Assembly (NCBI RefSeq): GCF_048771995.1 | Contig: NC_133063.1 | Coordinates: 69,941,514-70,005,513, forward strand | Direction: 5' to 3' | Length of the DNA: 64,000 nucleotides | DNA from: Taeniopygia guttata | Taxonomy: Eukaryota > Chordata > Aves > Passeriformes > Estrildidae | In this document: piece after piece, positions 22,151-35,408 of the stretch | Layout: each line of letters opens with the position of its first letter | Position numbering within the stretch: the first letter of the stretch is position 1 | Translations under genes and position numbers: made by a program | Notes under the pieces: model-generated | The model's database searches: none | Told to the model about the DNA's origin: nothing | What the model saw: the letters and a program-made list of their open reading frames with translations, nothing else

Positions 22151-25140
22151 AGTGGGAAAAGTGGCGTCCTGCTCGCGGCCGGCAGTTCTGGATCAGGGCT
22201 GCCGGTGGGAGTTCTCCGGGAGGGTTCTTCGCGTGGTCGAAGTGCGTGGACGAAGGGAAATAGAGCTTTATCTCTATCTGTCAGGGTTTTGATGAAATGA
22301 AATTGTTGCGGGCTTTGCAGATAGTCTCTTTTTGGTGCAGCTCGTTCGTTCCTGTATGTAGCTAAGACTTCAGGGTTGTGTGCTGAGCGAAGAACTGAAT
22401 TAAGCGCCTGTCCCACACCTGCCCACGGTTATAAAACGCTTTCGAAGCTGGTTTTGGGATCAGGTCACTGTTATGGTAGTAGTCTTCTCTCAATGAGCTT
22501 ACTCTCGTCTGATTTTATCTGGGAAAGTGAGTGGGAAGTGTGCGCAAAATATTTCTCATAGGTTAACTTGTGTTAGGACAAATACTCGTGTGTCTATGTG
22601 TTTTTTAAAACAATTATACTAGCTCAGAGAATAAACAGCATTTATATTTTACTTTTTGAAGTGCAGATTTATGATTCTTTGCTGAGAATTACCAGCTGTA
22701 GGTACTGAAGTTACTATTTAGTGGCTACTAAACCAGCACCTTCTAAGTGGAAGCACTTGTTCCACAAGAAAGAAACTTAGTGACACCTAATGCACTGGGT
22801 TTTTTTGCTGTATATGGGATAAAATTCGACTTGGGGGCTTTACCTTTATTTTTGCTTGTACTGTCATAAATAGCTAGTGGCATTGCTTCAGGGAAGTATT
22901 TTCCAAGCATAAGAAGATGGAAAACACAAGCATGATTCCTGTTTCAGTAGATGAAATGAGAATAAGTTGAACTACTGACCCTCATACTAGTTTTTTTCTC
23001 AGCTTAGATTTGGAGTGGTGTTGGTGCTCGCAGTTTCCTTTCTAAAGACTGACGCAGGAAACAATATGTATCACCCAAATATGTGGACAAAGTTAAATAG
23101 CTGTTGGATCAGAGTTGGAATAAAGTATATGGGAGAAAAGTCTTTTGTCAGTGTTTGTTTTAGAAAAACTTAATCTGATTTGGTCTCTGATGTCCTTTTT
23201 TTAATGGTAAATACGATAAAATAGGAAAAAAAATCAAATCCTGTAAGTTATACTCTTTAATTATTGCTGAATATTGCATGGAGTATTTAGTGTCATTTGA
23301 GCTAATAAATAATTCTGCTCCAAATCTCAGTGCACAATCAGTATTGCATTCAAATAATAAAATTATATTGTCAACTGCTTATTATTATTGTTATAACTGC
23401 TCATTATTCCTTAGGTAATATTAGCAAACATAGTAATTACTAAAAATGCAATTTTATGCTTAACTGTATTATAAAATTTTGGATCAAGTAGGTTATAGAT
23501 TAAGGACTTTCTGAGTTTAAGCAGCTCTTAGTCTGATTCTTAGTTCTGCACTTTGATATTCAATTCACTTTGGTGTTAAATTTTTTCTTAGTTTTCTTTT
23601 AGTGAGATATATTTCATCATCATGCTGAACAGAATGTGAATAGGGTTGTGGTGCTGTTAAAGGTGATATTTCCATCCTACCACCTCCAATTTAAATTAAA
23701 AAAGCTTCACCCTAACGACTTTTGAAACATGAATTCAGTATACATGGAGCTTCAAAAGGAAGATGTATTACTATAATTCTGTCAGTATAAGGTATTTGCA
23801 AGATGTCTAAATGGTCACAGGGATGGTTCAAAAAATGATCATATTCAAAAAAGAATTTGCTGGTCCAAAGTCCCAATATCTGTTATAAATGAAGTCTTAC
23901 TGTAGTTTTGTTGTATGAAGACTTACGGTTTACGTCAGATTTTGTAGGTGGCATTGTATGTCATAATTCTGCTATAGTCTTGCCCTTTCCTCAAACTTGC
24001 TTGCACCAGTTTAAAATTGTGGAATTGCACATAGCAGTTGAGTTGTTTGCTTTGTCTGTGTGAGTAGTTGTACTATTGAATTATGCAAGTCCTCATTTTT
24101 ATCTGTAATTTTGTTTATGTCCAGCATTTGTGGGACAGGATATTTGTGACAATATACTTGGGGCACTGTATTTAGGACACTATACCCTGAAAACTGAGGA
24201 CCATCTATATAATTATTATAATCTATATAAACAAAAATTAGAAAACATGTCAGGATTTTAAGTTTAAGTTGCCAGAGTTAAGATTCAAAACACATCTCTA
24301 ATGAAAACTGAATTCTGAAAAAATCCAGTGTCTAGTCAATTTCTGATTCTCAGACAAGGTGGGATAATTCATTGCCTGATGCAGATATTTTAGGGAACTT
24401 CCACAAACAAAACGTGCTCCAGGTCCTTTGCAGCATTCCTGCCTGTAAAATGTGGAGTCACTTGATTGGATTGTTGGAATTTACCTCATTACACCTGTGA
24501 TATCCTGCTGGATTTTGTATAATAAAATGAAAAGTCTGGTTACTAGCAGGTAGCTTGTCTTTAAGAAGACCTAGATAAATACTTATATTCAGGGTAGCTG
24601 TTGTATGACAGACATTACTGTGCTCAGTCAGGTTTTGTTTCACTTTCACAGTTTATTTCTTCAATTAAAAAGGTATGTAAGTTGGCAAAATGGTAAATGA
24701 GCCTTTGGCTTTGGAGCTGGAAAATTGTCTATAATCAAAACCTATTTTGAAAAAGAGTAATTTCCATTTAAAATTAAATTGGGAAAAATGTAGAAGTCTG
24801 TAAACTAAGCTACAAATAAAGACATAGAAACAGAAACGTGGGAGAAACTCCTAGTTTTAGAAATCAAACTCTTCATGTCTGGGTTTGACGTGATGGAAGT
24901 ATTTGGAGTATTTGGTTTGAATAAATGATGATAAATATTTCAAAACAGAGATAAGTAAAATGTTTAAAACTTGGAAAAAACAATTAATAATAGAGGAAAA
25001 ATGTTTTCTTAACATTTGCAGCAATTTGCAACAATTTGTTGCCTTCGATGTTGTAGTATAGCCTATACTTACATAAGTTGGTGAAACTTCTAAACTCTCA
25101 GTGTGGAAATCTTCTTTAGAGTTATTGTGATGCAGCTCTG
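22151..25140 (+). other. KDM4C: KDM4C intron 1, first part
   Basis: AT-rich intronic sequence. I see no coding exon or recognisable transposon. The intron runs from the CpG island to 35243, about 13.3 kb. Confidence 0.5.
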
Positions 25141-25145
25141 TGCAG

Positions 25146-25560
25146 AGTCATAGAATGTCCTGAGTTAGAAGAGACACACAAGGACCCCTGAGTTCACCTT
25201 CTGGTTCTGCACACGACCATTCCAAAAATCATACCATGTGTCTGATAGCATTGTCCAAATGCTTCTTGAACTCTATCAGGCTTAGAGCTGTGACCACTTT
25301 CCTGGAGAATCCATTCCAGTGCCCACCCACCCTCTGGGTAAAGAATCTTTTCCTGATATCCAGCCTATACCTCCACTGACACAATTTCAGGCCATTTCCT
25401 CTGGTCTGTCACTGTCACCACAGAGAAGAGATCAGTGCCTGCCCCTCCTCTTCCCCTCACAAGGAAGTTGCAACTGCAGTGAGGTTTACCCTCAGTGTCC
25501 TCCAGATTGAGCAGTGGTCTTAGCTGCTCCTCATACGGCTTCCCTTCAAGGCCCTTTAGA
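25146..25560 (-). mobile_element. CR1 LINE 3' end, minus orientation
   Basis: Starts at GTCATAGAATG (the reverse of the CR1 3' terminus). It then reads through AGTTAGAAGAGAC, ATTGTCCAAATGCTTCTTGA, TTCCTGGAGAATCCATTCCA, GGGTAAAGAATCTTTTCCTG and GGCCATTTCCTCTGGTCTG, all in the order of a minus-strand CR1 3' region. 5'-truncated, moderately diverged. It lies in KDM4C intron 1, antisense to the gene. Confidence 0.9.
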
Positions 25561-28500
25561 GTTGAATTTGCTCCATTTGTTTGATATCATATTGTGGGTA
25601 AGAGCCATGTAGTTCCTGCATACCATTCTGTGAGTTCATTAGGTGGTCTGCCACCACTCCTGTTAAATGATTTGTAATTTCAGGGGCCTGGGATCAGTCT
25701 GGAGTGAGGAGTTTTGGTCATGCAAGCTGATTGTATGTGTGGTTTTCTTTAGTGTGCATGCTTTCAGTCATAACAACAGAAAGGCATGACATTGCTGGAT
25801 ATAGCTTGGCCGCTAGGTATTTGATCTGCCCCACCAAAATGTGAGGGCAGTGGAATTGCAACTAGTCTTTGAATTACGAAATCCTTTATGAGAATGGAAG
25901 TGCTCACACTGAAAGTAAACTTTTTACTGGTGCATTTTACTGGTGCAGAAATGCTGTTTCAGATGTTCCATAACTAAGCAGCTTTAAGAAAGACAAGTAC
26001 ATCTTTCTGTTTCTCAGGTTATAGAGCCTCATTTATGTGTTTTGTATTTTTGTTTATTCTTTTTTCTCCCCTTTCATGCTGTCCTTATTCAGCTTCTAAT
26101 AAAGGATTTGCTCTGTAGTGGTTCCTTGGGAAAATTATTATCACAGTTACTGCAGCATATCCCTAAAAAAAAGATACATGTTTTGATGTTAAGGACTTGT
26201 GAAGTCCAAGTTATAAGGGTATCTTTTGGGAGGGAACCTGTTAAAGGGGTTAATTAAATGCCATATAGGCAGAAAGGACAGGCCTACTAAAATTGTGCTT
26301 AAAAAAGTGCTTAATTAGGAAAGAGTTTGCATCTACCACCTGTGATTTCTATCCCCAGAATTATCATAGGCTGCATTAGCAATTAATATTTTCATGAAAT
26401 TTTACTTGTAAATTAGCTTTTTGAAAACTGAGAGCTAGGCTAAGCCACTGTCTGGACTCTTTGAGGTCTTCAAACCCAAGTTTGAAAATGCTACACCATT
26501 GTGTGAGTTGATGGTTTACTTGCATCTTAAATAGTGCTTTCAGCTTGGATATTCTTTTCCCTTGACTAAAAGTAATTTATTGGAACTGGTAGAGATCCAG
26601 ATGATCAGAAATATGGAATGGATTTTCTGTAGTGAGACTAGAAGTTTTCAGCTTAGGAGAGATAGACTATGTGAGACCACGGTAAAGATCTGTCAGACCT
26701 GTATGGTCTGAAGGTAGATATGAGCAGTTAGTTAGTTGTTCTCAGCTTACACATAAGCTATGAGATGAAACTAAAATGTGAAATAGTCAACATACACAGA
26801 GGAAGATATATCTCTTAGCATATTGTTGTTTGTAGAGTGCTTCATTATGAAATGTTTTGGATATTAAAGGCCTACAAAGGTTCAAAATCATGGGAAAAAA
26901 TAATCAAATTCTGCAAATTGCAGTAATATACTCTGTGTTTAAGGATTCCTTGGTATATATATGGCTGAAGAATTAGATGATATTCTGAAAATGTGTATTA
27001 TAAGCTACCCTGACACTTATTTGTGTCTAGATACCTGCTGTTAGCAATTGTGAAGATCTGGAGACTAGTTAGGTTCTGGATAACTTACTTTTGCCATTGC
27101 TGGAAGCTGTTACATGCTGCTTCCAGTTAGGACTATGGATTTCATGATTGTGTTTTAATTAAAAAAAAAGTAGAAACTCTTGAATCATGAGTGGCAGATA
27201 AAAATGAGAAAAATACTTTTTCTGTAGATTTTTTTTTTCCCTTGCCCTTTGTCCCAGGTCACTTACTTCAAAATGTTTTTCATGCTGTGAGTCTGGCTGG
27301 GAGAAGAATATCTATCGAATGAATTCAGGTCATTTTTCAGTTCAAAATTTATGAGCTCAAGTAAAGATAATTTATAGTTTTGAAACATTGTTGCTGTAGG
27401 GTAGTACCAGACACAGAAATATAGACTTGTAATGAAGCTTGCAAACTACTCAGAGCTTTGTGGTAAAATAGAGGTGGTTTCAGGATCTTCAGATTATGGT
27501 TATCTGCCCAGATTCTTGATTTCTTAAGTTTGTAGAATCTGTTAAAGTCTTCAATACTCCTAACATTTATAAACTTGAGTCTTTCTGATGATGATGGATT
27601 TCTGAGGAATACAAACCTAACCATGAGATTTGGCCTCATATCACAAATACAAAGCATTATGTTCCATGTATTTATTTTCACTATTAATACAATTAAATAA
27701 CCTAAGTAACAAATTTGGAATTCCTGATAGATAGGATCTCTTTTGAAGCAGGATACATGAAGTAGGCAGACATAATTGTTTGCACAGTTACCGTTATTAA
27801 AGGAACAATTCAAACTTAAGTGTGGAAACCCAAATTACACTGAGAATTAACTAGATGCATGCCCAGTAACAGTTGAACATGCAAACTGTGCTTTTATGTT
27901 TCCAGTTACCTGAAGGTGCACTAATGCAGTAGTTCCGATTTTTGAATTTGCTTTGCTGAACAGTACAGGAGTTGGATGGTACCTACTTACAGAATATGCT
28001 AACAACTTCATTAAAATGATGAATCTACTCATGGAGTTTTTAATTTTAAGTAAAATTGCTGCTGAAACTAATATAGATTAAGGCAAAATTTTCTACTACT
28101 TGTTTCCTTTCGTGCCTGTGCAGAGCTAGTGGTGCAAACATGGTTATTTTGCAAAACAACCTCAAAAAAAAAAAAAAAAAAAAAGCTGGGGCTTCCTGTA
28201 TGTGCCTTTCTCTGGACAAGTTTATTTTATTGTTGTTATCTACTGTAAAAAAGTTCATGGGATTAATTCTTTGTCAAATGTTTGTTGTCGTATAGTTAGT
28301 GTGGGTGAAAATTTGCAAGGAAAGAAAAAAAAAATATATGTTTTAGTTAATTTATCTGTGAGAAGTTGTGGCCTTAAGAGATTTGATTTTTTCCCATCTT
28401 CCTTAATTCTTCTGCTGGAGCTTGCTTTATGTAATTTGTTTAATATTGATAGTGGAGTAAAGCTTGTGGACATTGCAATTTTATGTATTAGAACACCCAG

Positions 28501-31500
28501 ATTAAAATAATCTTATCTTTCAAAATATAAACACATTTATTTTATGATGCAGTGGCCGATAGTTATTACTTTTCCATGTTAGTTACTAATTTTGTGTATA
28601 GCAGAGTAGATGTATTAATCTGTGCTTTTTCTTTTTTTTTCAGCAGTGCTTTCAGTAGAGGGGATTGCCCAAAGTAGGCAGTCAAGAGATGAGTCCCAGA
28701 AAGCATCTTAGGAAGGAACTATTTTGTCAAGTCTCGTGTAGTCTGGAGCCAGAAAGTTTGACTTCCCCACTGATGAAGGGTGGACTTCACAGTATTGGTT
28801 AGTTTATTTTAGGCTAGAAGCAAAAAGAAGTGTATAGCCTTCAGAGCATGGTATTAAGGCAGAGAGAATATTGTAATGCTGAAAGGTGGTTCACTGTAGT
28901 GAAGACTACAGGCTTTTGTGCCTTTTAACTAACTGCAAATTAATACATGGTGTTTTTCTAGTGTGTGGACATTACAAAGAAACAGTTCAATGTTTGGGCA
29001 GTGGAGGCTGGAAATTGTAGCTGCCTAGTACTAATTTGTAAAGGCAAGCTTTAGTTGACTGTGGTGGGATATCGAGGTCCTTCTCTTTTCTTAGGACATA
29101 GGAGAAACAATTATGTAGCTTTTGCAATTACCAAAAACACGTGGAATAAAATGTGTTATCAAGCATGTAATATACACTTCTATTCTTTAGTGTCAGGTTT
29201 GTTATGTACAAGCCATGCACTTCAGATTGTGCAGAATTTGTTTTAGAAAGCACTTTTCCTGTCATCGTAACTAGTGAAATGCATCTTGGATTATGTAAAT
29301 AATTGTAGCAGTAATGAGATTTCATCTTGCTTTATGGGAGCTTTTCTAGTGTTGAACTCTGGTGTTTTTAGTTCGTGAGGTTTCTTGGGTTACATACTGG
29401 CATAAATGTGGATGATTGAACTTTGCTGACCTCATGTTTTCACTTCTGCGGTATTAAGACTAATATAGCATTAATATTCCCCTAGCTGATGATTTGAGGA
29501 TTTAACAGGGCCTTATAATGGCTATAAACTTTTCAAAAGAAGGATGAGGTTCTTTAACCTAGTTAGTAGCTAGACAACTTAGCTCTTTAGCTGGCAACTT
29601 TGGATAAACTACATGCCTGTATTTTATTTAAATTCTGAGTTGTTTAATCAGACACTTTTAAGACATAGGTAGACTACTTGGTCACCAAGAAATTGGAGGT
29701 TTATGGACAGGCTGTGGAGTTCATTGGATCAGGTTCATAGTTTGGGCTTGTTTGGCTAACGCTTTCCATGATTAGCTAAAAAGCTTCTTTCAATGTTATG
29801 TAAAGTACTAATGCATGATAATTTGAGTGAGATTTGTTCACATTTATTCACACTACTCTTTGTTTTCCTAGATAATTATGGGCATTTTTGTCAGCGTGCA
29901 ATACTGTTGTGCAAGGGGACAGAAAATGTCTGATTACAATGCTGATATGAGGGACTTAAAGTAACTGTGAAATTTCCCTCTGTACATATGACTTGTCTCT
30001 CTATTTCATAAAGTGCATCCTGGGCATGTTTGCCTTCTTTTTATAACTTTGTATTTACTAATATTTTGCACATTTTCATTGTGTAGTAGTCAATAAAAGC
30101 TCTGGAAGTTTTATTTCTTGGATTGTACAGCTTTGTAATATCACAAAAAAGGTAGTTACGTATACACCTAAGTGCAATAATTAAGTCAGCAATAATATCA
30201 TTGCAGTGCAGATTTTGCATTAGAATGGTCTCCTAGTAGTTGTGATTTTGTCTGCAAAAGAACCTCTGAAGGCCTCTTAACTATGACACTGGAGTATATA
30301 TTACGCTCTCTTTTCTTAATGATTTGGCCAGGGTATAACTGAGTTTTTGTGTGTGAGAAAAATACCAAAAGTAGGCATTTTTTGCAGAAAGAATGTAGGA
30401 CTCTGGGGTTCCACAAAGTCCTTGAAAGATTTACATACTGTGTTAGAAGTTAATAGAATTGAAAGGCCAACATTTTCTGATTAGTTTGTAGCATAGTGTT
30501 ATTTTTTGTGTTAAATTTAGACCATGTAACTCAGTACTTGTGCCTACTGTTTCAGATTGGTGTTTGTAAGGAAGAAATGCAATAATTAAATTGTAAAACA
30601 GATTCAAGAAGTTACAGCTGATAGATCATAGTTATAAAGAAGGTGTGGAGTTACTAAGAAATCATAAAATTTATAGAAACATCTATGGACTTTCAGCATC
30701 GCAAATTCTTCATAGCCTTTACGATCTTTCTGCCACGTGATCTAAAGATGTTATATAGTTGAATCTTCTTAAGGAGTTCTTGCAAACATTGTGCTTATCA
30801 AGGAGCAGCTTTACCCAGTAAGTTAGTGAGAAGGTGTTTTTAACTGAGGAAGAAGTGCTACACAAGAGCATGGGTTGGATGACAGCGTGGCTGGTCTGTC
30901 TGCTCATTGCTTAGGGGCCTGCACCCTAAGATAGATGGAATCTGGTAGAAAAAACATCTGTGACGGACAGGATTTGTATTTTTTACACGGCAGTGAAGCT
31001 GGGCAAAAATTCAGCCTTTCTAATGCTCTACACGTGTCTTCATAATTAGTTGAAAGTGGTTAATTCTGCTTGTGATACAGACTGAGGTTCCTCACAGTAC
31101 GATATGTTACATGCTTAAGTGTGGTCTTAGTTACGGACAGATAGGGGAATAATCTTGTGTGAGTCTCTTCACAAACAGGATTTTAAGAGTCTGATAGCCA
31201 GGCAAGAATGCTGATATATGATTGTGACAGTGCGATTTAATCATAGTTTTAACAATTGATTAGCAATCCTTAAATAACTGAATTTCTTCATTGTGTCAAA
31301 CTGCCAGGGTATATTCGGTTGATTTGGTACATGGCTATTTTTAGAGCAGCTTATATATTAAAACTGGTGTGTTTTGGTTAAGAGGAATTTTTCTCATGCT
31401 TCTTTATGCAATAATAACTTTGTTGTGCCTGGTGCTTGAAATCAGGCATTGGCCAAAATAATCCTGCAGCTTTTCTAATAGTTGAACCACCTGAATATGG

Positions 31501-32850
31501 ATTTCTCTTTTCTCCTTACTCTTTTGCATAAGGAATATGTAGATGTATATGTATACTCTTTTGCATAAGGAATATGTAATCAGATGTATTTAAAACTTTT
31601 CCACATTAAAAAAAATTAATTCCAAAGAAGAGAGAGCCTCAGGCTTATAGGAATGAATACAGGCACTGTGATTTCTTATGCTCTTCACCCGCAGAGTAAA
31701 TGAGGATTCAAAGGTTGATAATAGGTTTCCTTTTGACTCACTTTCTATATGCATAATTTAATTTCATATGTTTACATAGCAATTGCAAGTTAATTCGTAA
31801 ATCAATTTATGGTTTTGGAAATGGGTTTCATCTGTGGTGTAGTGAAAGGTGATGCAGGTGACATCTGACACGGTGTGCTTGTGTGTTAGTATTAATTGGC
31901 AGAATTAATACTAGCTTGTGTGCTTAGCTGGTACAGGGCTGTGTTTGGGATTCAGTATGAGAATAATGCTGATAACATACTGATGTTTTGGTTGTTGCCA
32001 AACAGTGCATAATCTTAATCAAGGACTTTTCAGTGTTTTGTACTCTTCCAGTAAGGAGATGCACAAAAGCCTGGGAGGGAGCTGACCAGGAGAGATGACT
32101 GAAACTGGCTGAAGGGCTGTTAGGTGCTGCAGAATGCCATGCCCAGTATATAACATGGGTGAGCTACTCAGAAGAGTGGCTGATGACAGTTTATATTGTG
32201 TATCACCTGGGCTTTTTTGGGTTTTATCTCTCTCTCTCTCTCTCTCTATGATAATAATAAATAAAAATAATTTTTACTTTGTTTCAATTGTTAAACTGTT
32301 CTTAACTCATACATTTTTACTTTTTTCCTGATTCTCAATACAATCTCATTATGGATGGGGGAAGTGTGATCAGCTATGTGGTATTTAATTGCCAGTTTGG
32401 CACCCCATATTTGGCATGAAGGATTGAGGTAACCACAGATCAGACCAGAGCATGTTGGAAGAAATTTGTTACAAGCAGTATTTTTGTAAGGTTAGTGAAG
32501 AATTTTGTGAATGGCAGATGGCACATGGTGATTTATACTTGGAAATTACAGCACCTTCTGATCTGGAGATAATGTGTATCTGTCACTTGCCTAAAGTTCG
32601 GTCCTTTCAAGAATACTATATCCTGGTGTGAAATAGAAACGACTTTTTCCTTTAGTCAGCCTCAGTGTAGAAATGGAAATCAGAGGAAATGCTGATTTTA
32701 TGTGTATAGCTTACTTGCTTTTTTTATCTGTTGAAGTTTTCAGAGAATGAGCGGGAATATAGTCCTGTTGGTAAACTGCTGATGGTGAGAACGAGAAAAT
32801 CCAAGTTCTCTTCTTCTGTATTTGCAGTATGAGTGGGAAGTGAATAATTG
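25561..32850 (+). other. KDM4C: KDM4C intron 1, middle part
   Basis: About 7.3 kb of AT-rich intron. It contains a 22-base A run near 28163-28184, a tandem copy of a 25-base unit (31517-31541 and 31554-31578, spaced 37 bases), and a (TC)n microsatellite (about 32227-32247). Open frames up to 154 codons (27349-27813, minus) carry no motif. No gene seen. Confidence 0.5.
32227..32247. repeat. (TC)n microsatellite
   Basis: About ten TC repeats in KDM4C intron 1. Confidence 0.9.
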
Positions 32851-32852
32851 GT

Positions 32853-34334
32853 TGTCATGGTTTAATGTAGTTGAGTGCTTTGTTAAGGAAAAAATTCATA
32901 AGCTGTGGATTCCCTGTAAGCATCTTCTTGCAGACCTGGCAGAACCTAGTTAGTTAGTTTTGAATATGGACACTCTGTTAAATCACTTAAGATAGCTGAA
33001 TATGCCTTTGTGAAATCACACTTAAAGACGAACAAGCCCTGGGAAAAACTCTCTTGCTCCCAGCCTTTGAACAGGTAGCTGGCCTCTGGCCAGGCCCTGC
33101 TCTGCTGCGTGGCCCACGTGGCCTGGCGCAGTTGGGCCCTGCTCTGCAGCAGCACTGGCCGGGCTGGGACCCGCTCTGCTGCATGGCCAGGCTGACCCGC
33201 GGCATGGCTTGGCTGAGATTCTGCCACCACCAAGTTCCAACCATGGCCAGTGAGCCAGGCCGGTTCTGCTCAGCTTCAGGTGGAGTCAAGCCAGGCTCTG
33301 CTCCAGCTGTGAGGTGCGAAGCCATCCTGCTGGCACCATGAAAAACCATGCAGCTGAGAACAGAGGTGACCCTGCACAGAAAGGGCCAGAAAACAGCCAT
33401 GCAGCCAGAGCGGGCCCGGCAGAGATCCCATGACCATCCATTGGCCAGAGTGAGATATTGACTCTTTTAGTGCACAGATGAAACTTGCAGACATCAATCC
33501 TCTCTCAAGTGGGAGAAAAAGAAAAGGGTGAAGACATGTAAAGAAAATTAACATGGAGACACCAAGGTCAGTGAAGAAGGCATCAAATCCCTGATAGGAG
33601 GAAAATGAGAAGATACCTTTGTCTTGGGCTGAGATTCTCTGATAAGGCTATGGTGAAGATATAATTGATACATCCGACTTATTTCCCTGAAACCATGGAA
33701 TACATTTGGGAGGATGTAGCATTGTAACTACAGCTGTGAGCAGAAGCACCAGTGTTGAAGCAAGCAGATGTTAAAGTAGCTGTGATCTAATGAGAAGTGT
33801 GAACAGAGATATGAGAAGAGATGAGAAACCTGGCCCCAGGGATGGGAGAAGGAAACCTCTGTTCCCAGATGGCCCAGACTGAAAGGCAGGATGTATTCCA
33901 TTTGCCATCTCTAGGGCAGTTTAAGAAAACTGTTAAGTGGCCTTTTTCCTTATGTCTTCCACAACCATTTCTCCCTCTGGGGAGACATCTGCTGATAATG
34001 GGCTATTGAATGATGAAAGGGGCATGACTGATAAAAGCCCATTGTGAGATGGGCTCTGCCCAGTGGGAGGAACAAAGCATTCCTAATTGGATATAATCTG
34101 GGATTTTGGGACGCCACTCAGGCTTTTCCTCTGGATTTCCAGGCAGACTGCAGCTGTTCCAATTTGGACTGCTACCAACACCCTGGCCAAAAAGGGTGTC
34201 AAGTTGTATTCTGACTCTGTCAGTGTTTTTTCTTTTGTATAATTTCCTGTATTTTGTTTTCTTTTTCCCTTTTTCTGAATAAATTATATTTCTGTCTTGG
34301 AGTCTCTCACTGGTTTTGGTTTCAAACCAGAACA
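32853..34334 (+). mobile_element. Long LTR-type element (about 1.48 kb) with inverted ends
   Basis: Begins TGTCATGGTTT and ends AAACCAGAACA, so its termini are near-perfect inverted copies (9 of 11) with TG...CA ends. This start is typical of a songbird LTR group. A polyadenylation signal AATAAA at 34278-34283 sits in a T-rich stretch near the 3' end, setting the plus orientation. The 33050-33440 part is GC-rich. No retroviral coding sequence was seen, so it is either a solo LTR or a non-autonomous element. I found no exact target duplication. It lies in KDM4C intron 1, same strand, about 0.9 kb before the start-codon exon. Confidence 0.65.
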
Positions 34335-35243
34335 CCAGAGATGAAAGAACTTTTGTTTCTATACTAGAACAGCTTATCCTTAAAATTGCACCTCAATAAA
34401 CTGAGATGACCCATGGTGTTAGTTGTGCAAAGACTACCACACCATGGAGGGAACTTCATAATTGCAGATTTCTGGGTGGCTGCTCATGAAAATTAAAAGT
34501 ATGAGAGAACTGTTTCTTGTGGAAAAGTCTCCATGGCATGGCAGGAGAGACTCCTCTCCCTAAGTGAACTGAAGAAATACTTTTATTTTAAAAGTGGTAA
34601 ACTGACTGAAAATACCAGATTTGTCTCTTTATGCTGTAAGTAGGAAAAGAAAAAAGAGCTGGGTGGGAGGAGAAGTCTTCTGAAGGTTTTTTTTTCTGAT
34701 TTCTTACTATTTTTTCCTTTAGTTGGGTTAATAAGGTTTTCTTTATACCTTTTAAAGTTTTGAGCCTGTTTTGTTCTCCTCCTTATCTTGCAGCAAATAA
34801 TGAGTAAATTATTCTAGTAGGTGCACTGGTATTTGGCTACCACTAGTCCCAGTACTTTGTTTTTCTCCATTTACTGAATGGAAATAATGATATTTTATGA
34901 AACATGTAGCTTTGTTACTCTGGGTTATGCCTGTGTAATGTAACTCTCTAGACAGAGAATGTGCAGATGGATCTACACAGGAAGATGCTAGGTTTACTTG
35001 AGAAAACATGCTGTAAAAGCAGAGGTATGGACTGGACTGTGTGCTTGTCATTTACAATGATGTTTGTGCTGGTTAAAGGCTGAGTATTATCAAAGAAGTA
35101 AGGATAAAAAGTAAGCCTTTTACACTAGCCTGGAAGGATGATTGTAGATATATTTTTTTTATGTTTGAAACAGTGTATGTTGAAAGTCAGAATTGGTTTT
35201 ACAGATTATTCTCTACAGTGTATGATTTTTTTTTTTTTAATAG
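34335..35243 (+). other. KDM4C: KDM4C intron 1, last part
   Basis: AT-rich sequence with no element recognised, ending in a T run and TAATAG, the splice acceptor of the first coding exon. Confidence 0.6.
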
Positions 35244-35408
35244 GTGGATTGCAATTGAACCAGAATGGCTGCTGTTATCTCAGATAGTCCTCCAAACCCA
35301 AGCTGCAAAATCATGACTTTTCGGCCTTCGATGGATGAATTCAGGGAATTCAACAAATACTTAGCGCACATGGAATCACAAGGTGCTCATAGGGCTGGAG
35401 TTGCAAAG
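35244..35408 (+). CDS. KDM4C: KDM4C exon with start codon (residues 1-48)
   Basis: Acceptor AATAG|GTGG, 21 untranslated bases, ATG at 35265, donor AAG|GTAAGC. It encodes 48 codons and ends in phase 0. Contents: a short variable N-terminus ([10 protein letters not shown]) and the first two thirds of JmjN, ending [11 protein letters not shown]. Mammalian KDM4C begins differently (MEVAEVESPL as I recall it) but is nearly identical from NPSCKIM onward. Confidence 0.95.

Noticed and set aside
21214-22416. 400-codon minus-strand frame and several long plus-strand frames in the CpG island
   Set aside because: They are Pro/Arg/Ala/Gly-rich, overlap on both strands, show no domain, and are what stop-poor GC-rich DNA produces by chance. 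The island is better explained as a promoter and noncoding exon.
27349-27813. 154-codon minus-strand frame in intron 1
   Set aside because: No motif or recognisable homology, ordinary AT-rich composition, and no splice or regulatory context.
28640-28760. Possible second noncoding exon after TTTTTTTTCAGCAG in intron 1
   Set aside because: Only the acceptor looks good; nothing in the sequence supports use, and many intronic sites look similar.
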